The notes beneath the pieces were generated by a model. That model was not told the origin of the DNA. It did not search any database and saw nothing but the letters and a program-made list of their open reading frames with translations. Both the position numbers and the translations under genes were made by a program. A stretch of DNA of 64,000 nucleotides from Varanus komodoensis (Eukaryota; Chordata; Lepidosauria; Squamata; Varanidae), in the NCBI RefSeq assembly GCF_004798865.1, contig NW_025335568.1:56767868-56831867 (forward strand), read 5' to 3'. Shown here piece by piece: positions 1 through 13,395 of the stretch; position 1 is the stretch's first letter; each line of letters opens with the position of its first letter.

Positions 1-3000
1 TTTAAATCACCCTTTTTTCTTGTTGATTTTCTCATAATTTAAATTGCCCTTATTTAAATCAGGCTGTGCCATGTCTGAGCAGTGGTGCAAGAGTCACTTA
101 AAATTTAGAGCAAAAAATTCACTGCTGATTTTCAAATACTAAGCTGGTACATACGAACATACCTTGGCTTCATATTACAAGATATGAACAAATGGGTTTC
201 TCCATTTCATCCAAAGCAAGAAAATGTTCAACTTATCAACTTCAGAATAAGCCAGGAGATTAAACTAACTTTAACCCAAACCAATTCATGCTTCATTACT
301 GGCTCTCTGGCTTGTTTTTTCTCACCATACATAGGCAAAGGGCTCATAATGATGATCCAAGTCTAAGCATTATTATAGGATTTCATAAAATTCTTTCCCA
401 GGAAGACCCTTTTTCTTTGAATGATGTTCTAATAAATTGCTAGCTTTTATGCTGGTGATTTCTTCCAGACAAATCAGTGTGGACAGGGGAGCAATGTTTA
501 GTATGATAAAGCTAAACGTCACTTATGTTCTATTTTGAACAGGATCTTCCAATCCAAAGCACCAAATTTTTCCTCTAGTTTACTAAACCAAACATAGCAA
601 ACTGTGCAACTGTGACACTGGAATTCTTTATCCATTCATCTATGAACCATGCCCTCAGCACATCTCTGTAAAGAGAAGAACGATCAGATATCTGTCTTCA
701 TCTTGTCGGAAAACGATGACATTTTTCCATAAGAAAGGGGCCCAAATGGCAGGTGTCAAAGAGTTTTAGCTTCACACGTGGTGCTAGGAGGCAGAAAAAA
801 CAACAGCAGCGTGTGGCCATGTCAGAACTACACAGTAGCTGCCGTAAGAATGCATATCTGAAAAGAGCAAACCTCAGAGTCTGTTAAATCAATCTAGTGC
901 CAGATGCTGTTATCAGAACAAAGCTGGTGCTAGCAATTCATCCCCCAGCAAAAATACACATCCCAAGTTAGTGTTGAAAAAGAAGTCGTGGAATCACAGC
1001 TCTGGAGCTCAAAAGGTGGCAGTTACCTGCACGTATCCCACCAACACTGTTTCCTATTAAAAGCATTAGAATACAGGTTCTGTCTTAGGCAATGAAACTA
1101 CTGCAAACTGAAAGATGCTCTTTCTCCTTATTGGAAATGGCACCATAAATATAAGGCATTCCATGTCTAAATGCATCACCTAGCTAAGCAAAATATGTTT
1201 TTATTCATGCTTTCAAAATCAACTCAGACATCACACCAAATCATGATTTGCATTATGCCATGGAAAAGCCTATCTGCTTTTGTTTTCTGTCTTCTTAGAA
1301 CTCAGCTCCCTATGTTCAGCTCACAGTGTAAGCAGCTCTCAAACAAAGGTTGTCACTATGGTTTGCCTAAACATCACACCAACTATGGTTTGCCAGCCTA
1401 TCACAAATCACTTTGCTCCCACAAGGTCTGAAATGAGACTGCTGGTGGGTTCACATGTAACATTCAGTTACCTGTGAATAAGCCAAAGTGGATGAGTTGA
1501 GTAATGGGTGGGGTAGAAAGTTTATAAATAAACTATATAAATAAATAGTTGAACCACCCACAATGCACCTGGCAAATGATCAGGCTCACTGTGACTTGTT
1601 CTCTTCCTTCTCCCTTCAATCCTTGAATGCATGCCCCAGGTAAAAACTCATCTTATCTCCCCACCCCCACTTTGCTAGTCTCTCATTTACTGCCCATTTC
1701 CCCTCAAAAAGTGAAAGTGGGGCTGTAGGAAAAAAAAACCCAGCCCCTGAAAACAGCACATTCTTTATTTCGTCCTGTTCAGTTGCACAAGTATGCACTT
1801 ACAGCTACACAATACATATAGTCTTTCCAGTCTATTTCCTTGTCTGTTTCATTTATCAAAGGGAGAACAAGGTGACACAGCAGATAGGTACCAGTCAATT
1901 GTCTGCTCTTAACTGAAAAGAACCAGTAAAGGGGAAGAAGCAGGGAAAGTAGGTGCACCAAAGGGGGTGGCAGCAATATCACCAAGTTTGCAACGTAATC
2001 CTCTAACAGTTCAAATACTCCCCACTTTTTCAATATATTCCAAGCCGGCAGTACTCCAAAAAGGAGAGATGCTCTCCCATACAGGTGATACTGGGAAAAG
2101 TGGGAAAAGGTGGAGAGCACTGAGAAACATCAGATCACGCCTTAAAATCAATAGGATTACATTGCCAAATGAGTGATAATCCCCCTGCTCTCTTTTGGTA
2201 TATCTTCTTTCTCCACTTTTTCTCCTTTACCAGTGCTCTTCCATTGACAGCAAAGCACTTGGTCCCTGGCAAATGTGTGCAAGCAGCCTACATGCAAGCT
2301 TGCCTTGCATCAGATAGCCATAAATATATACTTGCATACACACAAAAAAAGTGGCCAAGGGTGGGTGTGTGTGTGTGTGGGTGGGTGTTTTTAGAAAGGT
2401 GCAATTCCCATGATCTGGGGGGGGGGGGAACCCAATGCCAACTGTGCTTTCTAAAATTTAAAAAAAAAGCTGAGCTGTTTGAACTCAGTGGAAGGGCCAT
2501 CACTAGCAGATTGTGAAGTGAGTAGCAAAGATTTTTTTCCATTCTTACCAAGTGGTTCTAGAACCATTTGCAACAACCCAAGATAAAATTGCTCACCCAG
2601 GCTCACACAGCATGGGTTGAACAACCCCTAGAATGGGCTGTGGATTCTTGGGCCTACAGAAACTGTGTCAGTTTCAGACAAAATGGTGTATTGTCATACC
2701 ATGAGAACCATGTCTGAAGCTTCTGATACCAGGACATCTGGCACCTCCTCTCAGACTCCATCCCCTCCTTCCAAGGTAGACAACCTTAAGGAGAAAGACG
2801 TAACACTGGTTCATCTTTCTAAGAACTCCTACTGGGCACTCTGGCTCTATAGACTGTAGAGTTCTTGGGGATGGGTGTGTTGACTCATCTGTTTCCTGCA
2901 TGCTGATTGACCAGGTACACTCATCTCTTCTCTTGATTAAATTTCAATTAAGCTCAGACTGGGGATACACTTGGGTCAGTTGTCATATGATGTGTGGAAT

Positions 3001-3616
3001 GGCCTGTACTGACAAATCCCAATTAGCCCTTAATGTATTGATTCAGAAGCACCCCATCGAGATGTTATTTTTTTAATGCTCATTCCTACAGACTTACCAA
3101 ATATAGAATCTCATTCCAGTTCTGGAACCTGGGCTGGAATCTACATGCTCTGTGGAACTTTTGAACTACTTTTGAAGCTCAGGGGAATTTCAAAACGAGT
3201 GTGTGGCCATGGTGGCCAGTTGACCAAAGACAGTATGTACAAATAAAAAGCAGCTTAAGGTGACTCTCTCAGTCCTTCAAAGCCTAATACTGTTCATGAA
3301 CTAGGGCTGGCTTTCTGGTTCTTCAGAAAATGAAGAGATCATCCAGTCTCTGTAAAAGTGCTGATTTCCTTTTCATGAACTGCCTCCAATAAGTACACTC
3401 AGGCATGTGCTTTTTAAATTAAAAAGATAGTTGGCAAGGAGGAAGGGAACATTCCTGAGCTGTGATCCTAAGAGCACCTATTTGAAAATACATCCCACTG
3501 AAGTTATTAAGGATTGCTTCAAAGTGAACATGATCGGGAGGGCTCAGAGTGTTTGAAACAAGGCTCTTGCCCAAGAGCAGAAGGTGACAGATGGAAAATA
3601 TTGCAGGATAGTTCAT

Positions 3617-3834
3617 ATGGTATAGTGGTTAGGTGTGCTGGACTGGAACTAAGGAAACCCTAGTTCCAAACCCTCTTCAGCCATGAAGCTCACCGGGTGA
3701 CTTTGGGCTAGTCGTTAACTCACAGCCTAACAGACCTCACACGGTTCTTGTTGTGATGATAAAATGGAGAGAACTCTGTAGGCCACCTTGGGTTCTTTGC
3801 AAGACGAAGAAAGGAAGCATTATTATTATTATTA
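3617..3834 (+). repeat. tRNA-derived SINE, family A (MIR/CORE-like)
   Basis: The head TATAGTGGTTAGGTGTG resembles an A box and TAGTTCCAAACCC a B box. The body carries CACCGGGTGACTTTGGGCTA and the block GATAAAATGGAGAGAA, and ends in an ATT-rich microsatellite. The same body recurs at 62092-62290 and 63829-64000 (plus) and 17490-17712, 33375-33565, 46510-46718, 55933-56145 and 60853-60978 (minus). The central GTGACTTTGGGC wording is like the CORE region of MIR. Confidence 0.8.
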
Positions 3835-3880
3835 ATAATAATAATTAGTAGTAGTAGTAGTTGTAGGAGGAGGAGGAGGT
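3820..3880. repeat. Compound microsatellite (ATT)n(AAT)n(GTA)n(GGA)n
   Basis: Four different trinucleotide runs follow one another directly at the SINE tail: ATT, AAT, AGT/GTA, then AGG. The first run is probably the SINE's own 3' repeat, and the rest may have grown from it. Confidence 0.85.
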
Positions 3881-6800
3881 CTGGATTCCATTTAATTTGG
3901 CTTCAAAAATATTCTAAGATAAAAAGAAAAATATTCTTGAGGTAAGTCAGCTTGGGTTTGCACTAATATCTTCCTGAGGAGTGATATTCTCTTCCTGGTA
4001 ACTACTTACACTCCACTAATGTTGAGATATATTAGAACACCTAAGTTTTAATCTTTTTGAGATGTCCACATTTATAATTTTCCATTTCTTTCTTGTTTTT
4101 CCTTATCAAATGTCAACAGAATGAACCCACAGAGCTTTTATTGCTTACGGAATTTTTATGCCATGAAGAGACTGCAATACTTTTTTAAATCTCACTCTGT
4201 CTGTCATAAAGAATATTGCTATTTACTGGAAGGCAATAATGGGACTGGACATATACAGTCAATACATTTAACATTCAGCAGAACAGCAGTGGAATTGCAG
4301 GCTCAAAAGTGAAATTATACTAGAACATATCACTGTGAAATGAGGGTGGGGGGACGACAAAAGAGAAATACAAGATTACACTAAGAGATGAAGAACTGAT
4401 ATTACGCCAAACCAGCCACCAAAATATATGTAAAATCCAGTTTAAAACAATTCTAAATAATTTATCAGTCCCTAAAGATCTACAGTCTAGAGGTAGGTAC
4501 AGTCGAACAATCACAGCACAACATGCATGGATTCTATGAAATGCTGTAAAAGTATGCAGTTGTCTTCCTTCAGGCCTCTTTTCATGTCTTCTCTACTGCT
4601 CCTCATTGTCAGAGTTCTAAATATTATTTTGCCGGTTATCGACTACATCTGCTCAGCATCTGTCATCACAGATGCTGATCTGAATGCAAACCAGCTCCAA
4701 ATATCAGGAAATCTGAGAGTTGCCGCCGTTCCATTCTCCAAGACAGAAGAGCAGAGATACAACCCCGCTTTGGAGATCACACTTACTTCACATTAAAGCA
4801 GCACTAAATCAGCCCAGGGTGTTCCAATGACATCATACATTTAATCATAGTAGATCTTCAGACATTCTTTTAATGCAGTTTAGGAAATGACACATACAGG
4901 GTCTAGGGAGACATCACTAGGAACAGATGGATGCAGCATCCAACCAAATCAGGGCCAGAGAAGACACAATGACACAGAAAAGCCATGATATGGATCTCCT
5001 CTTTTTGGGTTTTACTCACACAGCTGCTTTGAAGACCAAAATGACGCTAGAGGAGTGGGCATTTAACCCTTTCTTCCCAAGCCATTTCCTCAATATAGAA
5101 CACACACACCTCAACTGTTATTAGACATCTGGGGGAAATAGCAGCACTGATTTCAGTTAGGGAAACAGGATGGGATGGAGGGAAAGAGTTCATTCAAGGC
5201 CATGTTGGCACCCAGCATAACTGGGCGACAGCCACAGGCCTGAACCACCTGCTCCTTTAATTTCTCTCAGTTTTGGGACACTGTGGGAAATTGTAAATGG
5301 CAGGCAATGTAGATGGAGAGTCATCTTGCCCAGGAGCCTTCAAACATGGGGAGAACCCTAGAGAAAATATCCTCTTCCCCAGTGCTCTTCGCTGATCTTT
5401 AAAACACCTGCTCATGACTTAAAAAAGAGGATCCTGATCACCAGTCTCCCAAAACATTATGCTTGAACCTGTATACACACCTTTGTGTCCAGGGAGAGAA
5501 GAGTAGGGAGCACAGGTGAATGGGAAGGTAGAAGCAGCCCCACAACCAAGATGTGCTCCTACACATTTGGCATCAAAAGGTAACGTTGAACCCCACCCAC
5601 AGCCTGAGCAACAAGTTTAGTGCAGGTGTGGGGGGGGGAGGATGACAGCAAAAGGGACAAGTTGAAAATAGTGAACACAGTGGTGGCTCTTTCTGCAGTG
5701 ACTAAGCTTTAGTAGAGGAGCACCAAGCTATATGACTGGCAAAAAACTGCACAAGCAAAGAAACCACAAAACAATTGGAAGTCCGAGGGAGAGGGTGGGG
5801 GAAGGGAACAGAGCTATCTCAGGAGTCGTGGAAGACCCAGTCTGGCCCCCATACCTGTACCTCAGCACCTCTGCTTCATTCAGACAGAGACTTGACTTAC
5901 ATGTTAAAAAGGGTTTCACTGGTTCACCCACAACAATGATGCGGTTTCAATAAAAATTCAGGCAAAACTGAAAATGGTGGAAAGGGCAAAAGCATCTCCA
6001 TCATCTTGATCTCCTTGGAAGCAGGATGGAACACAAATATGAAAGGAAGGGTCACGCATTACAGATGTTCCAGTTTTGCAGATGTGGACAGGAACGGGAT
6101 GTTGTAGCTGTGACTTTCGGAGCAAACTATTTTGTCCCTTCCATCTATAGACCCAGAAGCATTTTAAAACGATGAGGTCTGCAAAATCTTTCCATGCTGG
6201 CTTGTGAACTATTAACTTCTCTGCACCTTGTTCTGCTCTTGCCCAGTTTTCATAATCCCATGGCGCAGTTAGTCATGGGATGCATTACTAGAGCATGTTC
6301 CCAGGAAATTAGGCCATCCTCCCTAAGTCTGGCAGACACAAGCAGCCATGTTTGGGGACAGCACTTACCCTCATACAAAAGCTGTTTATTTGTACTTCTA
6401 GCAACTGGCAAGTGAAAATGCACAAGCCCAGCTAAGACCCTTTCTCAAGTATCTTTTTAAAGCCTTGTTTGTTTTAATGGGGTGGGGAGGGAAGAGTCAG
6501 CCAAAAAGAACTTGAACACACCAATAGTTCCCAAGCATGTTAAAGGCATTTAAGTACACATTGTAACAAATGATGGGCTGGGGACACAGTCAGAAGTCTC
6601 CTGACACAGCAACTTGAATGAAGCTTTGAAGACTGGCTTTGATCAATGCCTGGATGGGTACCTGGGTACCCCTTGGACACTCCTCGGAGCTCCTTGGAAG
6701 AAGGTGCAGTATAAATTCCAATGTTCCACCACCATCATATGCATGGGTGTCTAGGACATATGGGGGGAGCATTCTCCGCCCTAGGACAGAACAGGCAACG

Positions 6801-7704
6801 TTGGAGACTGCCTTGGCATCTCCACAAGACAGCTGTCACAGAGGGCTTGCCTGCCTGCAAAAGTCAAGTCAGAAGTGGGATCTGAGAACAACTTCATTCA
6901 AACCACTCCCGACACCACCACGTGCTGCACCAAGACAAACCTGCTGCCTGCATATCTTGCTGTCCGTCATCCCACATCATTCTCTTTGCCTTTCCCTCAG
7001 CTTCCCAGAGAGCGGCAACTCTTTTGTTCCCTTCCCTCCTTCCTGGGGTGTGAGTGGACTGAGCATGTGCCAGAGCCACCTGCCAGATTAATTTTCTAAG
7101 GCTGCCTCTCAGCCCCACATGCAACCCAGAGGTATTATGGGAAATTAAGATGGCAACTGCTAGAGGCTCATTTTGAAGCAACCCCAGCTGCCATTAAGGC
7201 AACGCATTTTAAAAATATCAATTGGGAGAAGAAGAGCACCTTGATGGGCAGAGGTAAGTGTCCAAGGACAGGCTGGTACATGGGGCTGCCCCGTTGCCTA
7301 GCCCTGGACTAAGGTACCAGCTCAGATCCTGCTTTAATGGGCTTCAGGGTGTCTTGCCCTGCTTTCTCATGAGTTCTCGTTCCCTTGATTCATTTGAAAT
7401 CTTACTTTCCCCAGAGCAGTTTCATAGCTCAGATAGTTGTTGATCGTTTCCATGTCAGATTGGTTTTATGTTTGGATACCATTGGGCAGCCTGTGCTCTT
7501 TTAGAAATACCTTAACCTATCAAAACAAAAGAGAGTCTGTGCCCACCTGTCCATTACTGTTATCACCAGGACCATGGAATGCAGATGTCCAAAATGCCGC
7601 ATGCACACTCAGGGGACCCTAGCAGTGAGCTATTTCAAGGTTATGTTTTACAAACAAACAACCAATACCCTATTAATTGCAATTAATTGTCCTTGTGGTT
7701 GAAG

Positions 7705-7860
7705 GCTCCAGCCACTTATTCTATTTCATTTTATTCTATACTGCCTAATAGCCAAAGCTTTTTGGACAATGTGCAACAGCTGATAAATACAAGAATAATG
7801 GTAAAAACATCATAACATTACACTAACATTTTAAAACAGATTTTAACTATTTAAGCAACT
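7705..7860 (-). repeat. LINE 3'-end fragment, L2/CR1-like (minus)
   Basis: The wording reads like a reversed LINE 3' UTR: an A/T-rich segment with the remains of a TATACTGCC block, followed by ATCATAACATTACACTAAC. The copy is strongly decayed and the family call is tentative. Confidence 0.35.
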
Positions 7861-9959
7861 GGGACAAATCTATACCCGCTTGGCCGGCTGAAAACAACTG
7901 GCAATACTCCCCCCGCACCCACATCAACAGCCACTGGGGGCAGGCTTCCCTAATGAGAGCAGTCTTTACCATTTAAAGCCCATGGATGAGAGCAGTCAAG
8001 AGACAGAGTTATGCCTGCCCACTCCCCATTGCTGTGGAGCAGCCGCCCCCTTGTCAGGGTAACAGCATGGACAAAAGGAGACGAGAGGGATACTTTATGG
8101 CAGGGCCGTGCCCAGGGCTGCAACCAGGCATGGCTTCACTCAGACAGGATGGGTACAATGCATGCCATCTCAACAGCCATGCACATTTGCTCAAATGCTT
8201 TGCTGTATAACACAAAGGGCTATTTCAACCCATGCAAAACTGGATCTATTCACTAGTATATAAATACAGACTAATGTATGTATTTGCAGGCCCACGGTAA
8301 GAGTGAATTTTAGCAATCCACCAGTGCTAGACTTCACAGATCTTGGTATATATTAATTTTTACAGTGTTTCTTGTTGCTGTAAAGGTTCTTCTGACTGCT
8401 CCATCTTGGTTGTAGGTGATGGGAGTTGGCACCCTCCAGAAGTGTGGATCACAAGTTGGGAAAGGCTGGGTTACAAAAATGGAATGAATGAGACCCAACT
8501 AAGAAAAAGTCCGCTCCCAAGGTCAGTTGAGAACCCGCGTCAGGAATCCAATGGTTTACACCATGAAATTTTACCAGGATTTTTTAGACAACTTCTCACC
8601 GTGCTGAATGAACACTCTGTTACCAGTGCTATCCTTGGATGAAGGGAGTCAATCAGCACAAACCAAAGATGTATCTATGGATTGGCTTTCTCTGTTGAAA
8701 CGAATAAGGATGGGTGGGTGACTTCCCAACACACCCTGGAATTCCAACATCTCTAAACAATAAATAAATACACCCATTGGTATACCCTGCCACTGCTGGG
8801 AGGAGACAAACATGGGGTGGGAGAATGTGTCCCACCTTCGGTATGACACAATTAAAAATTATACAGAGCAGAACAAAGGAACCACACAATTGGTCTTTCC
8901 AAAATTCTTCCTCCCAGTAAAGAAATGCAAGTGTGACAAGAATGTTCCAATCAAGGCACATGTCTAAATCATTTCCCCAAAACACTTCTTACCAGGTTCA
9001 AATGTCAAACAAGGTCTTATCAAAACGCTAATTCTAGCACATCCTACCAAAAGTACTAAATAGCTTCCGATTTGCAGGCTGACTTAATTTACTTGCCGAA
9101 GAATGAATTGCACTTAATCAAATGGGACAGTCCAATGGGGCTAGAGAAGGAAGAGGCTTCCACTGAAGAGAGCATTGCATGACAGCAGCAAGGATAATGC
9201 TGAAACCCATGAAATGCAGAGTGACACAAACACAAAAAGATGAGTTATGTAAAATCAGGTGCTCAAACTGGTTTCCTTCCTGAGATCCCATGTGGTTTCC
9301 TTCATGCCAGGAATGCTCCCACTGCTGGAGGTGAAGGAATTTCTTGTACCCATTCCTCTTCTACCTCCAGCTCCCCATCCCTCAAAAATCTGTGCTGGAC
9401 AGTTAATTAGCCCTCATAAACAGTGAAGAAGATGGCCCAGAAGTCTGAGGGGGAAATCAGTAAATATCATCTCTCCCCTTTTCTGCCAACATAAATTCTT
9501 TTCCTCCTGCTGGATCCCGGGCCCTTTTGGAATGGAGGAACCAAGGCATGAGGGTAGATATAAATTTTGGCGTGCTTCTAAGAAACATTAAACAAGTGGA
9601 CTTGCCTGCATGAATAGAAAATTATTTCTAGAAAATAAGAGGGAGATGTCTACAGTGGAAGAAACCACAGCATCCAATATGTCCGTCAACACCAAAACAA
9701 GCAGCTACAAAGAAGAACTTCCTGCATTGTTTTGCAAGGCTAGATTATCATTCTGACCACAGACAGTCTTCTTGCAGCCTGTCTAGGTGGTTCTCAGGGG
9801 TCTCCATACCCACAACCTCTTGTGGGCACAGGTGAGTCAATATGGCCCTAAGAGGAAGAATAAATTCAGAAGCTAGACTCAAGAAGAAAATGCCAGTTTT
9901 GCTCAGAAAGTCTCCCGCGGAGGACTAATGTTATCAATACCAAGACAGTAAAATAAATA

Positions 9960-10205
9960 TATTGTAGAGACTGGTTATTTATTTATAAACCATACCTTTG
10001 CTATAATAAAATGATTAAGACATTTGAATACAAAATATGATACAAAATATAGTATAACGAATAAACAGTTACAACATACAACAAAGAAATCAGAAAGAAA
10101 ACAATAAAACAGAGCAGCAGCATTAATTACAAACCAGGGAATGCTTGCGTAAGGAGAAAGTTTTCAAAAGGCATTCAAAATCCCCCACATTTTCTGCCTC
10201 CAAAA
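9960..10205 (-). repeat. LINE 3'-end fragment, L2-like (minus)
   Basis: The fragment starts with TTATTTATTTATAAACCATA, the reverse of a LINE tail ending in AAATAA repeats, and continues with an A-rich 3' UTR-like stretch. It ends in GAGAAAGTTTTCAAAAGGCA, which resembles the reverse complement of the C-terminal RRQVKTF coding end of the L2-like LINE at 37.9 kb. Confidence 0.45.
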
Positions 10206-10902
10206 ATACACAGTATAGTGTATTTCAGAGTGCTGCTAGTCAGAAGGCCCATGCTTCTGATGTTACATGTCACTCTCCTGATTGCTAGTTTTCTCTCTCT
10301 CTCTCGCTTGCACACACACGCACACTTACTCCATATGGAATTAAACACTTACAGAAACACTACATTGCTGGAGGTACAGAGGGGCAAAGGGGGCTCTTCT
10401 GAAGGTGAATTGCACACATTTTTAAAAGCAGTTTTATCGTGCTGCCTGACCAAGTGCTTGTTATGTTCTGGGACTTCCTCCTCCTTTTGACTATAAAGAA
10501 TATTTGGGAGGATCTCATTTCCCGAAGTATAAAATGTCAACTGTGTCAAAACTACATGGATACAGTTTGTAATGCAATCAAGTGCATAGGAATGTAACTG
10601 ATATAAACAGTTTGTCGTAAGGTCCATGAGGAATAGGGTAGCCCTGGCCTCCTAGATTGCAAGAGTGCACACAATGAATTTGCATTAAGCATGTTGAAAA
10701 CAGAGACTGGCTATAGCAGGCAAAGAAGTCCCAAGCCATTCATGGGTATTAAGGGCTGAAAAGAATAGAGGGAAAAAGCCAGCTGTTCTCCAGAATGAGG
10801 GACCAACCATCACCCTCCCCTCCACATACAGTTGCTGTATCAGCTGGAACTCGTACATGCTATCCGTTCAATGTCCCAAGTCCACTGAGAGGTATGATTT
10901 TG

Positions 10903-11032
10903 CTTTATTACAGCTGGNNNNNNNNNNNNNNNNNNNNNNNNNNNNNNNNNNNNNNNNNNNNNNNNNNNNNNNNNNNNNNNNNNNNNNNNNNNNNNNNNNN
11001 NNNNNNNNNNNNNNNNNCCAGCTGTAATAAAG
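10903..11032. repeat. Inverted repeat flanking the gap
   Basis: The left arm CTTTATTACAGCTGG (10903-10917) and the right arm (11018-11032) match perfectly over 15 bp. Similarity may extend outward with small gaps (GATTTTG against GATTATTG). Candidates are a palindromic DNA element or an assembly fold-back. Confidence 0.8.
10918..11017. other. Assembly gap (100 N)
   Basis: There are exactly 100 N, so the true length is unknown. The bases on either side, CTTTATTACAGCTGG and CCAGCTGTAATAAAG, are reverse complements of each other, so the gap lies inside an inverted repeat. Confidence 0.99.
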
Positions 11033-11399
11033 ACAATAATCAAGTTTCTCAACTAGGTTATGGGGCTCAGGGAAAAATGAGTTGCTGGCAGCACCAATGG
11101 GAACTTTTCTCCAAGCCTCAAAGGTGCAGAGGGCAGGGAAGGAAGAGACAAACTCCACCTCACTGCATGTTGCAGTCCTGCTGATAATTCTCCCCGCCTC
11201 CGCCTCTGGAATTAAAGAAAAATCAGAAATGCCAAAAAAGACATTATTTTAAATTTTCAGAAGAAACCAAAGCAAACACTAAAACAAGCCCAGAAGTCTG
11301 GTGCAACTCAGCTTAGTTCAGAGCATAACTCACTTTTAACTCTCAAACCATCTAGTTCAAACTTGAATATTCTACTGCTTTGCTCTTCCTTCAGAGGTA

Positions 11400-11495
11400 G
11401 ACAACCTAATGCCCCCCTCATGTCTTGGACTTAAATTACTGTAATCCCTGACCACTGGTCATGCTGGCTGGGACTGCCAAAACATCTGAGAAAAC
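11400..11495. repeat. Hairpin MITE, family 1 (decayed copy)
   Basis: The copy carries the family's central block (TGACCACTGGTCATGCTGGCTGG) and ends in CAAAACATCTGAGAA, matching the better copies at 60671-60783 and 61901-62020. The left arm is decayed. Confidence 0.5.
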
Positions 11496-11677
11496 CAGAA
11501 GCCATATACCAGGTTTTCTTGTTGCCAGTACCATGAAAGCCTGTATCTTCCTGCATTGATTTTATATTTCAGCTCACTTCCAATAAAAGAACTCATGTTG
11601 TCATATAAGCATCACACAGAATCATGTAACATTCCCCTTTATTGGGTGGTTGAGCTCCTAAGATCTGAATTAGAAGA

Positions 11678-11743
11678 GTTCCCAAAAGAAATATAAGCAA
11701 GGCTGGAAAAGTTACCAGAAGAAATATAAGTAAGGTTGAGAAA
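11678..11743. repeat. 33-bp tandem duplication
   Basis: Two adjacent 33-bp units share AGAAATATAAG(C/T)AAGG(C/T)TG and differ at a handful of sites. No further copies are seen. Confidence 0.75.
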
Positions 11744-12939
11744 AACAAGTCGGCTGGATTCACACAGTGCAGCAACTCATTGTGGATGGTAAGTCATGGT
11801 GGGTTGCCATGTCATGAAAACCCAGATGCATTCCACAGCATGGCTTCTTTGTGGGTGGCAAGCCCCCCTGATAATATGAAGAACAAGGCATGGATTATTT
11901 TACCCACAGTGGGTTGTTATTTCATCTAAGTTACTGACAGCATTGTGGGTATGGGGAAGCTGTTAGCAAGCCTCTTGGCAAAAGCGGCAAAAAGAAACCC
12001 TTGGTATTCTTGCCAAGCTAAACTAGGTCACTGTCAGCCACCCCATAAGTGCCCAAGTGGCACTTTGTGGTGACTGTCAGTGGCTGAATGACACTCACAA
12101 CTGCAAGTTCTTTGCACCTGCCATACCCTTTTGTCCCTTTTAAACCTTTGTGTCCCAGAGACTGCAGTTTATATTTTGATAGTCAGTTTTTGCTATCTCC
12201 ACTTTGAGAGCTTCTTCAAAGTGCCCCAGTGGCACACTAGAGGCTCTCCCAGTAGTTTGCAACTTAAAAAAAAAAACTCTATGCACAAGGCGGGCAAATA
12301 CTTTACACTTGGTTAAAAAAATAGGTGGACTTCAGCAAGTGAACATTTGCCCATTTTTGCAGTCCACAAATTGGAATCCTTGCCTGAGCAAAGTCCTGGA
12401 GAATACCAGGTGTCAAGGTGCAGCAGGTGCCAGCCCTGAACATTGAGCAAATACGGTTTTTTCCCCCTTTAAGTTCACTTTCTCTCAACTGTCAAAAAGC
12501 AAGCTGTCTAAGAAAAACAAAGCTGCAAGAGACAATTATTCATGAGAAAGGAAGTGACACAATTTATACCCCCTTTGCACCGAGGTCTTCATTATTTTCT
12601 TTTTTGCCTTGACTTTCTTCCAGGGCTTAAACATTTTGCATGTTTCATTGACATGCTACATGCTCAAGAAAGTACAAAACTGTTTTCCATCCTGGCTTCA
12701 GAATGGATTCTTTATAGCTAAGTGTCAAAATTCAAACTCCCTTTTAAAACAAGATTTTGATAGGCCAGTGGGTTTTGACAGTGATATATGGCTACATAAA
12801 ATATGAAAGGTATTTCATATATTATGGGAACATTTTAAAAAATAGGCTGCCAAACACTGATCGTCTCCATCAATATGGTGCTTGGGCATGTTGAAGGGTT
12901 TCCTACACACAAAGCAGCAAATCACAACCTCTGGTTAAA

Positions 12940-13395
12940 GCAGGGAAAATGCCCCAGTAAGAAAAAAAGACACTTTGCATATATTGGCTCAATCATCAGG
13001 TTAAATGGAAACTGCAGCCAAGAAATTAGAAGACTAAGGCTTGGGTGGGCAGTTTTCTGGTCTTTACCCAGATCCTCCAGTGTGCGGACATTTCGCTGCA
13101 GACTAAGGTGAAGCTCATCCACACCACTGCATTCCTTATTACTATGTATGGGTGTGGAAGCGGGATAGTGAATAAAACTGACAGAAAAAAAGAAGCATTC
13201 AAAACATGACAGTCAAATGAAAAAGGATGAACAAGTGGATCCTAGAGCAAATAAATCCAAAGCTTTCCTTGGAAGCAACACTGATGAGACTGGGGCCGTC
13301 TTTCTACAGGCTCATCAAGAGAAGGCATCATGACTCACTGGAGAAGACAGTAACACTAGGGAAAGTTTATGACAGCAGAAGGGAGAGATCAAACA
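12940..13395 (+). repeat. RTE-BovB LINE fragment (3' part of ORF2, decayed)
   Basis: The conceptual translation in shifting frames shows YIGSIIRLNGNCSQEIRRLR, then a KLIHT-like stretch and LLLCMGV, corresponding to the end of the BovB reverse transcriptase (LGS...SQEIRRRL, YGCE). Later DNA includes GACTCACTGGAGAAGACAGT, shared with the BovB ends at 39.4 and 41.0 kb. It is broken by several indels and looks old. Confidence 0.75.
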
